Part shown: one piece after another, positions 13,311 to 27,240 of the stretch
Layout: every line of letters begins with the position of its first letter
How positions within the stretch are numbered: position 1 is the first letter of the stretch
Source of the DNA: Hoplostethus atlanticus
Lineage: Eukaryota > Chordata > Actinopteri > Trachichthyiformes > Trachichthyidae
Assembly (NCBI GenBank): GCA_034670405.1
Contig: JAXDDX010000054.1
Span: 806,001-870,000 of the forward strand
Length of the DNA: 64,000 nucleotides
Reading direction: 5' to 3'
Notes under the pieces: model-generated
Databases searched by the model: none
Told to the model about the DNA's origin: nothing
What the model saw: the letters and a program-made list of their open reading frames with translations, nothing else
Program-made: the position numbers and the translations under genes

Positions 13311-16300
13311 TGAATGATGAATGCTAACGTTAGCACTAGCTAATACAGGCTATCAAGCGTGAGTGCTGAAATTACGTCCGGAGTCGAGAGCAGATATACT
13401 TGGACTAAATGTTAACGTGACCGGTATGCAAAGTTTATTATTTTTTCCTAACCAGTATCAACTTTGCTCGTTCTTCCAAGTGTCGCAGGCTCGCTCGAGT
13501 CGAAAGAAGTCTGCTGGTTACCGCCAGATTGTTGATATTTAAGAAAAGAAGTAGCTCAATCCTGTTCAACAAGGTATTTCAGCACCTTAATCACAGTTCT
13601 GGCTTGAATGTCCCTGAAGTATTGGCATGGAATAATCATTTCCCTTAACATCCCCCTGGGCTTCAATTTGGGTTTTCCTTATTTGCTCAGTAGAGGGGTG
13701 CCCTGCCATGGAGTGGCCACTGCTAACTATTGTGTGCCGAGGAGAGAGACAGTGTTTTATGTGCTCATCAGGCCAAATAATGAAATCAAAATGCATTCAT
13801 AAAGCAGGGAGTTCAGGGACCAAATCTTTTTGCAAGATGTTTGGAGGCAAGCATTCATTGCACTGACTCTATAAGCACTGAATGTATGCTTCAAATCACA
13901 AAGGGAATTTATATGGCATGTTTTTGTGCAATAGTTTGTCAAAAAGTGTATCTGTCTGATACCTTAATTATATGTTTAGTAACATTTGTGTCTCTTATTT
14001 GGTATAATGCAGAGAGTATAACTGGATAGCTTCAGTTTGTAATTTTTTTGAGGGGGAAAAAATGTGTTGGCATCTGTCATTTTGACTGCAGGTAGACGGC
14101 CCACACCGGCCTCAAAAATAACATAATTCATGCAATCCAGGCAGACAATTAGGCAAAATTATAACAATTATAATCAGTGAGGGGGTTCCAGTGTGGTGTT
14201 ATACTGCAGGCATGTGTATACTTACGGAAAAGTGTGACGTAAACATTTTCCACTGATTCCCTGCAGTTGTCTCCTTTACACCGAGTGCCACAGTAAACAT
14301 GTTTGCGTATGTATACTCACCTTGAAATGCTCAATTTTCCAATCATGAGCAAAAGAAAAAGCTAAGGCAAATATTTTTGACTTTTCAGACCAAAACCAAT
14401 CTTTAACAGATACATTTACCTCACACAGTAGGTTTGTTTTGGTGATAACATGTGATCAGGTTAACGTCATCTAATGTATATTTTTTATATTCTCTATTTT
14501 GGGAAGGTTATGACTTGAATGCCATTTAGGTATTTCAAGACAGTTTTTCAAGCCAGTTGTTTCATCAGTTTCAGAACACCTATACATGTGCATTAAGGTT
14601 CAAAGAAAATAATAGTAAATAATATGATATAAAACTGTATGAAGAGTTCTATTCCAAAGCACTAAATAGTCATTTTGGGAAAAAATATCAAATGGCCGAT
14701 CTCTCATTTTAGAACAACACAATTCATAACATGCTTTAGACACAATAGACGTTGCGTATCAGGTCTTCGTTTCTGTGTGCCACCTTGGCATTTGCTTCTT
14801 GCTAGTTGCCAAAGCAGCACTGGGTCCAAGCTTGAGGCCATATTCTGCCATTACGCAAGTGTGTCCCCGTCACTGGCCAAGTCCGAGGACAGTGTGGTCA
14901 GGCCCTAATGGTCCCTCATATAACCAAAGTGCTATGATGTCAGCATAATCACATTGTTTGTATAGTAACCGCGACTCTGAGAGCCATACAGTTATGTCAG
15001 TCCTTCCCTATTTTTGGGGCTCTCTGTGTGAGAAAATGAATGGTGGCACACTTTGTCTCTTGTTCTGCCAAACGGGTCCTGCTTCCACAGAGTCACTAGG
15101 TTCACACACTCTCCCTCAACCCATCATCGCCCATGACCTCATGGCAAATTTTGTAGGTGTTCCATCTCTCATAAATAGGCTAATTTTAGACCACCCGTAA
15201 AATGTACACATAAGCACCCGCAAAAACCAAAATGTTCAGCAGACATGATGCAATGCAAGTGCAAAACCTCAAATGTAATGGAAATTCATTCACACAATAG
15301 GCCCAGGGCCCGAGTTTCACCCTTTACAATCTTGAATCTGACACTCTTATGGCTCGCGAGACGCAGAGCCACTGAGTTGGCACGCCACTTATGAGAAAAA
15401 GACAAACGTCCTGCGGAGAGCATTGAGATTGGAGCTCCTGTTTTCATTACTTTGGTTTATCGGCTCAATAGTCACCTCCTTTCTCCCAGTGCTAAATGTC
15501 CCCTTGATTTGCTCTTCTCGCGCCTGCACCTGAAACAATTCATTAAAAATGAATGAGAAGAAAGCACAACACTGTGAGGGCTGGGGGATGAGAGAGGGAG
15601 ATGGGGGGGGGCGACAAAGGGAGAGATAAAAAGGACAGTAACGGCTCCATTTTGAATACAATTAAAGATGATACAGATATAAACCATTCAAGCATAGATT
15701 TTTTCCCCCAATGTTTTCATGTGCATAGATCTAGAATCAGGTCTTGTGGAACTATTTTGTCTGTTTTGAGAACTTTTTGGGGCACAAATTTGCTTCATCT
15801 CTAGCCTTTTTTCTATCCTGTCTTTGAAATCTTACCTTTGTAGCTTTGTAATCTGCATCTATACAATATCTGCACAGCAAAATCTGTATAGTTTTTCATA
15901 GAGGGTAGATCCCTTTTTTAGTCTTTGAGTTTATCATCCTCACAGCTGTTTTTAGCATTGAATAAATGTATTTCTCTGCAAAAGGGACGAATCTTAAGTA
16001 CTTTTTTTTTAGACGTTGAAAGGCAGCAATTATGGCTTTTGAGTGGCACAATTTCTCCAATTAGTTCATAATTTCCCTTTCGGTCAAAAGGATCTTGTAC
16101 TTAATAGTTCCACAATGCATTTCAATGCATTTGTACCATTAAGAAATTGTGGTTCTTTTCTGAGCATTTTGATTATACTTAAGTGTTATTCCAGGGTGCT
16201 GGGGTATCTTTAAGATTTACAAGCATTATTCCAGAGAGAATGATTCATGGAAAGATCGAGTGGTTCTTTCTCACTTTGAAGTCGATTTTTCCATGTTGTT

Positions 16301-18138
16301 GGACTCCTGAACTTGATGTAGCAGAAAGTGTTTACTTTTGAAATGGCCCCTTCTTGGATTCCTGTCATATTTTTTTTTTCTTTTAAATGTCCTTTTGTGG
16401 TTGGTGCCCACTAAGCAGCTGTGAACAAAACCACCAAAACAAGTAGTTTTAATGCTGTGAGAATCCAGAGTGCAAACTTTCATTTTTATTTAACTCAAAA
16501 CATACTTTTTAAGATCAAGTATAGACGTTTGATGAATGGAACTTGAGTGCCATTAGGTCAACCATAGGAAAATAAGATCCCCATTCTTCACGCGATTCCT
16601 TAGTTTTTGTTAGCCTTCATTACAGATTCTCATGTGAGCAACAATGCATTTCCAGCTCTATCGGATCTGTTTTTTTGTTTTGTTTATCTTTCCCATTTGC
16701 ATCATTATGAGGGGAGAAAAATCTAAACTAGACTTTGAATATCTTAGTAATGAGGAGGAGGAATCAATCATCCCTTCAAAGTAGGCCCCGTCGCAGCAAT
16801 GAGAATATAAATTCATGAGTCATAAATTCAACAGTTTTAGGTGCCCACATCCCTCTTTAATGTCCCTGGCGTTCAGAGCGGCTTTGTGTGTGATACTCAA
16901 CTGTACACGGCCCCGGATGATTTACGGATGGTTTTTTTCCCCCTTCCTGTTGGGAGGTAATGGTAGAGATGACAAAGTTAGCCTTCCCTTTGTGAGCTAT
17001 AAAAATGCAATAATTGCCGTGTTAATTTTGGGCCAAGCACAAAAGGATGTTCCACCGATCTGTCCAACTATCAATCTACCTATCATCTCAACGTTTGGCG
17101 TATGTGCACCATTATTACATACGCTGCATAATTGAGCGTAATTAAAAGGAAGCGTAAGCACTGTAATTAATGTCAGTTGTCAAGCACTTAAAGGACAGGC
17201 TGAGGATAACGCTTCCCTCTGGCTTGGGCACGAAGACCTTTTGGAATTAGGCGACTTTTTTGATCGCAATCACCTGACCTTTTTGTACACATGAATGATG
17301 CAGATACCGAATCGTTCAGTCAATATTATTTTCCCACTCAAGTGACAAACACCCAACCTCATGAGTCACATATGGTTTTTTTTATTGTCTTGAGCAAAAA
17401 GTTGATAAAAGTGAAAGGATAATTGATAGGTTCAAGATGTGTCCTTTTATCCAATTATGAGGACTGAAGCTGGCTGGTTTAACGTGACCTCTTTGATTGC
17501 AATTTTCCAAATGCTTCAACAAAGCTGCAATGTTACAGAACACAAAACCTCCTTAAGACAATGACTCCATAGTATATTCTCATGAGTTTAGAAGTCATCC
17601 ATGTCTATTTTGGCACAGATTGTCAGGAAAGGTTTATGGACTGCAGAGAGCAACATGAAAGGCAACCGTTTGCCCACATACTTTCTACCAATGATGGGTT
17701 CTTCAAAATACTATATCTGTGAAAATACAAAACTCAAGAAAAAGTGGTATATCGCCCGTTGTTTTTATTCCTGGCCATGAAATCCGGGAGGCCAAAGTAA
17801 ATATAGGAAAGCTTGAAATGTTGCAATGCCGGGAATAAGCAGGGAACTAGCTGCAGGAAATCTGTTTCATGTGGAACATATTTTCGGGCAACTCTTTAAA
17901 AGGTACAAAACTGCAAATGGCCGGGAATGCTTATTATTTTTAGTCATTCAACCGGCCAGCTGGTGAGTGACATCAGCATGTTTATTGAACTCCTTTTTTA
18001 CCCTGGCCCTATGAGATAGAAAATGGCGTTAATGGCGTTGGGTTGGTCGTAACCAGGATCAAAAGAAAATTTCTATATTTTCTCCAGTTACAGCCACGAT
18101 TGAGATAATATTATTGATGTACGATTTCCAACCGAAAC
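13311..18138. other. Gene-poor DNA, no gene recognised
   Basis: No supported gene. The first few hundred bases may include degraded flanks of the transposon-derived protein fragment. A G-run lies at about 15602. Frames up to 106 codons (16815-17135) look like chance. Confidence 0.55.
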
Positions 18139-18264
18139 CCATTAATGCAATACAGGGAATAATATTTAGACATCTCAGGCCAGTCAAGATGAGACCACAT
18201 AAAGCCATTAACGCAATATAGGGAATAATATTTAGATATCTCGTCAACATGAGACCACACAAAG
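18139..18264 (+). repeat. Two-copy tandem duplication (66 bp and 60 bp)
   Basis: Unit 1 (18139-18204) and unit 2 (18205-18264) both run CCATTAAYGCAATAYAGGGA, ATAATATTTAGAYATCTC, then CAASATGAGACCACAYAAAG. Unit 2 lacks 6 bases in the middle. There are only a few other differences, so the duplication is fairly recent. No flanking homology was seen. Confidence 0.9.
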
Positions 18265-19586
18265 GGAATCCATGCACGATAGCCTGACTCACAACTTTGA
18301 GCTGCTTTTTGCTAAAATAACCTCAAGGTTCATTGGACTCTGGATAGCCCGGCGTTTTACTATATCCAGGTGTGTAGCATTAGAAAAAGAAGATCGTTCT
18401 CTCAGGAACAAGAGCCGTGCAGAGGACATTTTTTTCAGGAACACACTTGAGACATGAGACTCGAAGTGACCGTTCTCCCACGCTAGCGTTATTTCCCCAA
18501 GCCACCTGCCATGTCTAGTGTGGGGGACTACAGTGCTGGATAATGTTTGTTTACTGTACACAAATCAGGCACAGTAGTAAGTCAGTTGATGATCTAATAG
18601 AGGATGAGAAGAGGGAACAGCCCCCCCAAACCCCCCACCCCCACGTACCACATGGACTCTATTTCCTCTCAACATTAATAATACTCGGGAGCATTAAGGC
18701 ATGTAGCAAAAGCAGATGTATTCCTCCCCAAGCTGATTCCACTTGTATGCATTTCCTCAACCCCCCCCCCCTCATCCAGTCCTGAGGCGAAGCATGATTA
18801 CCCGATTTTAATGAGATTTTTAATGTGTTTTTTTTTTTTTTTTTTCAATCCCTGCAAGACAATCCAGCTTTCTTTTATGTACACAGTGTAGTTAATGTTT
18901 GCAGTCTGATGATATGTAAAGAGAACACATGTTGAAGTGCTCACTTCCCACGCTCCTTTTTAAAAACAAATTTTTTTCAACATTGTGTAGGGCAGTGTTC
19001 TGCTTCGTACCTCTTGTGTTTGCTTCTTGTCAGGTGTTCACATCCTCTGGGAAATGAAATGAAGTAGGTGTGCGGTCTGGCCTATAGCGATTCGTCGTTA
19101 CGGCTGAACACCTCTTTGGTTTTCTCTTCGGTAGGCCACTGATGCATGCCGATACTTATGCTCACACACACACAAATGTGCACACTGCGAATGACAGACA
19201 CACACAAACTCATACTTTTGCATCATTAACATCCAGGACAATGAATTCATTCATTCAGCCGCAATGGTGTCACCAGGCCCTATTTAGGGAGGCTTCAGCT
19301 CTCTGATATTGTCAGCCCACCTAAAACAATTCAGACGGGTACTGGTGCTTTTAGAGCTCTGCTTATTTTGGATCGGTTTATTGATATTTATTGATTATCT
19401 ATCCAGATTCACCATTGTTTAATATGTGTGGTGATGCTGGTGAAAAGGAAGGCTTTTTGCTCACCTATTTTTGCCACATGTTGTTTCAACTTCTTCACTA
19501 TTTCTATAGCATACACTAAACATGATAAACAATTGACTGTTTCTTTTTTTATGCTTCATTTGAAAGGAAGAGAAAAATAAAATTGG
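18265..19586. other. Non-coding stretch
   Basis: C-runs near 18620 and 18763, a T-run at 18829-18845 and a short CA repeat at about 19162. No gene recognised. Confidence 0.6.
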
Positions 19587-19981
19587 TGCACCATAATATG
19601 ATATTCTATATGATGATTGAAACAGAAGGCGGTGCTCATGTGACTGAAGCAGGCAGTAGTTTGAAGAAGTGTGGTTAAAGGTAAGGGCATGGAGGTCGGG
19701 GTGGCGGATGGGCGTATGCACCTCACTTGAACTCTGGCTACCGGGGTTCATTTCCTGACTCACGCAAAGATATTTTCTGCTCCGAGTTAAGTTTGCAAGG
19801 TTTTTCTTATTTAGCCATGACAAAAACCATACCCTGATCTTCACCAAATTGTTTTTTACATGCCAAACCTTAACCTAAGTTGTAGTTGCCTGAACCTAAC
19901 CCAAACCTTACCCTACCCTTAACATGAGTTGTTTTAGTGCAGTGATAGTGGATATAGTAAGAATCAAGGATGCATAACTTT
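19587..19981 (+). repeat. Interspersed repeat, copy A
   Basis: It runs from GCACCATAATATGATATTC to GGATGCATAACTT. It shares an ordered set of blocks with 37321-37664 on the same strand: GTGACTGAAGCAGGCAGTAG, TAAGGGCATGGAGGTCGGGG, GGATGGGCGTA, CTTAACCTAAGTTGTAGTTG, a GTGCAGTGATAG block and CAAGGATGCATAACTT. An internal C/T-A-A-rich stretch resembles degenerate telomere repeats. No transposase is encoded; it is probably a non-autonomous element or SINE. Confidence 0.7.
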
Positions 19982-21847
19982 TGAAAATGTTGCATGAGAA
20001 AGCGTGAACCTCTATGCATTTATCCTGGAAATGCCTGTGGTTACTGTTACGGTCTCATTTCATACCTTCCCCCAACAATGTACCTCCGAGTCACGTGGTG
20101 CGTTAATGTGTTAATGTCTTGTTCTCAGGAATCTTTAATGCAACCCTGAAGGGAAGGAAGTATCCCCCAGAGAGAGAGCAGCTAACCGAGTGATGCCTGC
20201 AGTTATTAACCATAATAAAAGGTACACACTCCCTATGGCACGCGCTACGGGAGGGATACACATTGCTCAGGTTTATCGATCAGACGAAATCCCTTGGACA
20301 TCTGGCTCCTAATGAAGTTGAAAATTGTGGGATTGTGCTGGAAACTGCTTGTTGGGGGTTTGTTCTGTGCATTCTCAAAAAACGACTGAACGCTTTAGTC
20401 CGTCTGGCTCAACAATACGGTAAGGTGAACTGTATGCCCCCACGGTGAAATTGTCCAAAGATGTGTCCTGCAAAGATGAGTATCTCAATGATCAATCGTC
20501 CAAACCAATTTTCTTCGGGTTCAAATTAGGTTATTGATTGATAATATGAGTTCACGCTGAAACTGGGGCGCTTTTTTGTTTGCACGCTGGTCTTTGAACC
20601 AGACTGCGTAATAGGAAGCCCTGTACAGTAGCCTCACTGTTGGGGTGCCAAGGACTTGTTTGCTGGGAACTTAGCCTTTCCAGTGCTGTGTCTGCCCCCC
20701 ACTCTTCCTCCACTCTTTTTTTCCCCAGTCTTCATTCCTCGACGGTGGGGTCATGGTGCGCTCCAAAGCACGCGTCACCCCAAATAAACGGTGAGAGACG
20801 ACAGACCCTCAGCGTCCAATCCACGTGTTAGCCTCGAGACTATGACATCATGGTCTCCGCGAATGAAATTGGCCTCCATTCCAGCTCACCTATCACTGGT
20901 TCCCGTTGCATAGACAGCAGCTGTTCCCAGCCTGTTTTTTGAATGAAACCCAGAATTTCCTCTTGTTTTTTTTGTAGCTCACGGTGACCATGTGCTTTGG
21001 CAACAATCAGAGCAATAAAAGTCGCAGGATTTTGGATTTCTTTTCTTGAGAAACCTCATCAGTCATTTCTAGTGGTGAGATACAGCAAAGTGAAAAAGTA
21101 CGCCAAAATACAATGCATCATGCAAACTGGAAGAATCTGTAGCGAACCTGAATAAACTAAAAGCAGGGATTCAATTTCTGCAGAACCTCTCTGTCAACAT
21201 ATTTACACAATTTTGTCTCAATAATGATATTAGATTTGGAACAAAATACATTTATAGTGCATCTGTACCATGCCAAGTGACTGTGAAGAAAAAAATATTG
21301 CAATTGTTGCTCTTAAGTGTCGGGTTGTCCTAAAGATATGTAACGACACATTATTGATTGCATACTCTAAACTAAAAGAAAAGGCTTTTGTGTTTCTTTG
21401 TTTGAAGTTACTGTAGCTGTTGTACAGCCGCAACTTTCCAGTAAGTTAGCACGCGAAGATATTATGGCTATATTATGGCTCCGGTCAGAGTTTTCCAGTA
21501 TGTAACCTCGTAATTGACAAGTTTCTGCTTTGCAATGATGTTTTGGTTTATGGTTCCATGGCAGTCAAACTTACATACAGTGCAATATGTTGACATGGCT
21601 GGTAAAACTGTATCCATCAATATCTGGCTGCCCAACTGAATGTAGTCATTAGGGAACTGTGGTTATGTCTTCCACTGCTGTTTTTCAGTATGGGGACTTG
21701 GGGAAAACAAATTGCTGCCAAGACAGCTGAGAAGAGGAGAAGAATGCAGTGGGGAGGAGGTGGAGAAGAGGGATGGGAGGAATGGTTTGAGTAGCTGGGG
21801 GAGTGACAAGGCTGCCTATTAGGGCCACTTGTGCATAGAAGGTCGCA

Positions 21848-21865
21848 CGTGTGTGTGTGTGTGTG
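21848..21865 (+). repeat. (GT)n microsatellite
   Basis: About nine GT units. Confidence 0.95.
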
Positions 21866-22260
21866 ATTATGACACTTGAAGTAAGCGGGCCCATCCTCAT
21901 ATTGATCTGCGACTGCACTCCTCACACTGAAGGAGCTGATGCCGGAGAGCGACGCGCACGCACCTCCCCGACTAAATTTCAATCGATACAGATCTCGAAA
22001 TGAATATCTCTCGCCGAGTAGAATCGAAAGGAATGAGAATAGAATAGAAATATGCCCCCCAGCGCAAAAAAAAATAAGACAAGACCCAAGTAAGTTCTTG
22101 AGATATTTGGAAAGTTTCTGAAAGTCAGAAAGGCAGGCAGGCAATGTGACACGGATCGTGATGGCTCCTGAGCACAGATTTGACATATTACATAGAGGAT
22201 GATTTTCCCTCTCTGGAGCTGGGAGACACTGCAGCAAATGAACTGAGAAGCCTCCATTTA

Positions 22261-22280
22261 TTTTCTCTCTCTCTCTCTGT
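22261..22280 (+). repeat. (CT)n microsatellite
   Basis: Short CT run within pyrimidine-rich sequence. Confidence 0.9.
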
Positions 22281-24537
22281 CTAAGTCCCTCTCACTGTTT
22301 CTACTCCACTAACCTCCATTCCCCCGTTCATACGAAGCACATAGGCAGTCACATGTAAGTAACTGCGAGTTAATAATATCTATACGGTGAGGCTTTTTTT
22401 TTGGTGACATTAAATTATGATTACATGAAATTACATTGGTATGTCATTCTTAAATCTAGCTCAGAAATCTGCATGCAAAAGGCAGGGTTGGGTGGGTAGG
22501 GGTTTCTCAGTCCTATCCCACAGCTTGTGAAGGGAAAAAAAAAAAAAGACAAGTTTCTTTGCCACAGAGGATTTCCGGGAGCTGTCATTGTGGCTCTGAG
22601 ACAGCTCTGAATTTATCTGCAGGCTGTCAGTGGAATTAATACAGATAAGGGAAAAAATATGACAAAAGTTTGAAAGTCTGGAGTCGAAAGGAAGCTCTCT
22701 CACTGCCTCGTTATATTAAAGAGGAAGGCCAAAAGGGAAAAATTATATCTCTAGTGGTTTGAATTTGGAGGCTCACAGTTTTGGACGATGCCCAAAGCCA
22801 ATTGTATCTCTGCTCGGTCCAAACGTAATCGGCACCCCGAGCACTTTGGGTTTTTTTTAAATGTAATATTATAAAGCGCTCAAAATAGTGTTTGTCACGA
22901 TACGTTGCCCTTTTCCCTTCTTCTCTTGTGACGGACAGTGAGCAGCTAAATGTTGTGCCTTATTTTTTGACTGTGTCTCTGTCATGTTAACATCTTGAGG
23001 CTCTTCGTGGGTTTAATGGCTGCAATAAAATGACTGTCAAGTTAAGGGGCAAACGGCCTTCCCCCTTCAAATAGCAAAGCAATGTTTTCATTCCTAAAAA
23101 AAAATATTACCTACATTCAAAATTGACACCGCAGTTCAAATTCATCCCAACCAATCTGAGCCCTTCAGTTTTAAGCTCTGAGAAAAAAAATGTCTTGAAA
23201 TATTTATGCTTAGCTTTCAGTGGGAATCCTCCAAGTGCCGCCTGATCACCCACTTAAATAATTAGTAGAATATTTTAACATGTAGCTCACAGCGAAGGCA
23301 GCAGCCTGTCAACATTTTCTCCCGAGGCGAGTTTCGGGTATGTTTTTCTAAGCAGATAATTCAAACATCCCCGCTAAAATTGCCTGCTTGTTCTAGATAA
23401 AGATGATTGTTGTGTCTGTTACCTACGGTCGCTCCAACGCAGAGGCGACATTTCACTTGGCGCTCATTTCAGCCTTTGCAACTTTAAAGCGTAATATTGC
23501 CTTGGCGTGTGTACGGAAATACAGTATAATCTCCTCTCAGCTTTTTTTGCAGATACCATGTAGTGTTGAGATTATACCTAGGAACTGTTCCTTGTGGCTA
23601 TATGGTATTTGTTGCTGATTTTTTTTTTTGCTCAACTATTAAACCAGATTACAAATGATAAAACTACTAATCTGTGTAGCTGTTCTGTGCATCAACATTA
23701 CAGTATGACTTTATACTGTACGTGTTACGTAATAGATGGCAAGACTCATGATCCAGTTTGCATGCTGTCCCGTGGTGACTGAGTCAGCAGATAGGTAATT
23801 GAAATGACTTTGATGTCACTACAACCTCCATCTTTAGAGCGTGTGCAGACGTTTGGCAGTACATTGTAATGGTAGCAAAGCTCTATCGAAGGCCTGTTGT
23901 TTCGCTAAAATATACACTAGTCGCCCTATAGCTTTAAATGTGACAGGTTCCATTGTGTATTCAGTCAAGCTATTTGAACGCAGCGCTGCAAAGTCCGACT
24001 CTTGTCACAGCCGCTACGCTACTTTTCTTGAATACTTCCGGAAATACCGAACCGGCTCGTCTGTTCTGGGAATAACATAATCCATTATCTGGGTGCTGCT
24101 GTAATCTTCACAGTGTTGAGCTAAGATGACATGACATCACTTTCAAGTTCGTATTGTCAGCAATAATTACGCCACTTCCCGCCAAGTTCATCTGATAGTC
24201 GTTTGTATTATTCATCTGGGTCACCCAACATGCTAACATGAAGGCTGTTCTTTTTTTGGCCAAAAAAAAAAAAGATTTTCTTTTTTTTTTCTTCACATTA
24301 ATATAACATCTGAATACTTTGAAGGCAGGGTAATATCTTCCTGAAGCAAAGCAACGACCATATATTTCTCAAAGAAGGCATTTCTTAATCCATATTATAT
24401 ATCTCACAGCTCTCAGATGGCGTGTTCGGAGGAGGAGAAATTGCCAAAAAAATCTATAAAATCAAATCCTATTAAAGCGCAATAAACAAGAAGACACTAA
24501 TCCATCCCACGCGTGGCTCTGCCAACTCTGAGATGGG

Positions 24538-24556
24538 CTCTCTCTCTCTCTCTTCC
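24538..24556 (+). repeat. (CT)n microsatellite
   Basis: Short CT run; another CT-rich patch follows at about 24605. Confidence 0.9.
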
Positions 24557-26860
24557 TAAGACACCGGCTACAGTCGTCCTGAGTATTTACCAGTTGCTCG
24601 CCCACTCTCTCTCTCATCAGTGTAAATTAACTGTAATTTAGGTGTTTACCGACTGCAAAGTGGGCTTGATGCTGCAAGATTTTTAGCACATTATGAGATG
24701 GTGGGAGATTTATTTATTTTTTGATATGTCTTATTAGTTAGCCATATGACTCGTGTAATATATGTTCATATAAGATTTTATACAATTTGTTCCGACCACC
24801 GAATTGGCTGAGGGGCGTGTTCAGGACAGCAGCATGCGCACCTCATACACATTTCAGTGAGTAAAACCTATTTTGTAAAAAAAAGATACCTTTTCCTTTG
24901 CTGTTTTTCAAATTAAACCAATCATAGCAGTGATATTGGATAAAAGGAAAAAATTTTGAGCACAAACAGCTCTCCCACAAAATTGTATGTATTCATTCTG
25001 CACACTGAGTGCCTTTGTGCTTGCGTCAATAATGTACTGTAGGTTATATTCAGGAGTCCCAATAGGTACTGTTGTCTATTCTTAAACACAGAGGTGAGCT
25101 GGTATGAGGTGCAGAAGGACCCATAGAGGTCTTTACCTTGACAGCTGTTCCTCTCTGTGAAATCACCAGGTGCCATGACACTACGGCAGCATTTAGCACT
25201 GACCCTGCAGGAACCGATGACTCAGCGATATTGAACGACAAGGTGGTCTTCCAATAGGATATTGCCATAATGGACATGAGCAAAGCCACGAAACCCATCT
25301 CCCACTGCATTAAGTTAATTGACTTTATAGGTGAGAAACTCGTTCTGTGTGGAATGAGATGATACTTGAGTTATGGCTAATAAGTTTTCTTTCAAATGGC
25401 CACTATGTGCTAGCTAGTGTCAAAAACACTTGCTGCAAAATGTGAATGACATTCAACACAGCGGAAGCTCCTCTAGGTTAAAATATGTCTTTTAATTGCT
25501 CACTATGTTTATATATAAAACATAATATCTCTTATATTATGATATATTGTTGAATTGGATGGATTTTTTTAACATTTTTTACATAAAAAGGATTATTGGT
25601 ATTTACTGTAGCTTTCCACAAATTGGTTCTATAGTTTCACACCATGCAATCTGTATGAGCACAGAATATAAAGAATACTGTATCATAATGCTGGTCAGAA
25701 GATGTTATGTCCCATAATTACACCTGTCATTGTGTTCTAGTCTGTTCAAAACACTCATTTTAAACATCACTGTTGTGAGAGGTTTCACCCAGCGTGTCAC
25801 CTTCCTTTGTGTTGCTGTGTTGTGCAGAGGTGTTATTTTATGTTTTCTATGTGTCATAGAATGGAGCACTTTTTCGCAGCAAGGTAAATATTGGTCTAAA
25901 TCAAATGGAATAGGCTGAATTATGTCGTGCAAATTACATAAAGCCGGCAAATACCTGTTATGGCTCTGTTCGTTTTGAAAGTGTTTTTACGATGTGAAAT
26001 TAGGAGGATGGAGGGATGGCAGTTCAAAGAAACACCTCTGGCCCTTACGTTTGTGTTTGCACTAATTGAAATAAGGCGACGGTTCATTCATTGCTATATG
26101 CTGCTTTAGATTTAGAGCTACAAACATCCCTTTAATGTTCACAGCAGCCTGGGTCTTCTAGCAGGAGAGAACATTTTCTACTGCAGGGTTCCTAGTTTTG
26201 ATTAGTAGTTAAACAGAGAAATTGAAGACTGTATGTCCTGTGAAAATGGGTGTTGGTACATGATTTCAAGAACCTCTGTTGTGCTCTTCTACAACTAACT
26301 ACATTTTTCCTTCTAAAAATCTTGTGATCGCACTAATCCATTCAATACCACTCCTACTGGAGATGGTGGGCACATGGTGAGTGAGACCTTTTTTAAGGTA
26401 GTCACTTTGGCTCCATGCCTTGACAGGGCAATAATAGCTCTTTGATAACAAAGTATATACTTAGCAGGAGGAAATTGTAGCGCTCCGTCAAGACAGTGCG
26501 GCTTCAAGACCGGTGGTTTGCATCGTTTTCTTCCTTTCTCTTAGGTTCGGCATTAATTCCCGGTTACCGCCATCACACTGTGACACATTTCAATTACTTT
26601 GACAATTACATTGGCAGAGAGAGAGGGCGAGAGGGAAAATTGTCGGAGCGGTGCAATGCAACTTATGCCACATTAATGTACAGTGCTAGATGCAATTAAA
26701 AGGTAACTTATGTGTGTTCTTGACCATAAATTCGAGTCATCAAGAGTACTGCCATTTAATTGTGATGTAATGACCCGGTGGCGTAGCCGGCAGCTTCCTT
26801 GCTGTCTCAGCATTATACTAGATGGTAGGTTTTACAATTAGCTATCTATGGGGTGGGGTC

Positions 26861-26880
26861 CACACACACACACACACACC
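26861..26880 (+). repeat. (CA)n microsatellite
   Basis: Ten CA units, the last one imperfect. Confidence 0.95.
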
Positions 26881-27221
26881 AACAAATGAGGCCTGCAATG
26901 ATAGCCAAATTCCTCATCATCACTGAGATGAGTGAAGCTTCTGCTATACCCAGACATTAACCCGCACGCATCCACAATTTTCTCAGGCTGACACTTCAAT
27001 TAGGCTAATCCCGCCTGCATACAAAATACCCCTTTCCTCCTCTCTGAACCAACGTGTGGGAGACATGCCATATTCCTGTGCTTTGCCCCTGCTCTGCATC
27101 ACAATTGGAAAGGAGCTGTTTCAGCGGTGAAAGAGAGAAACCAGAGAGAGATCCGTTCCACTTCCGAGCAGAAAGACAAGCTGAGAGAGAGAGGGAAAAT
27201 GGTGGGCAGTCAAGGGAGGGC

Positions 27222-27240
27222 AAAAAAAAAAAAAAAAAAA
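27222..27240 (+). repeat. Poly(A) tract
   Basis: Nineteen A residues after a GA-rich stretch. No retrotransposon body is recognised upstream. Confidence 0.9.

Noticed and set aside
19885-19925. CCTAACCC-like stretch, possible interstitial telomeric repeat
   Set aside because: It is irregular and forms part of the interspersed repeat, whose second copy carries the related diverged sequence.
21617-22237. 206-codon open frame on the minus strand
   Set aside because: It crosses a GT microsatellite (giving HTHTHT) and pyrimidine-rich DNA (poly-Ser/Pro), shows no domain, and overlaps frames of similar quality on both strands.
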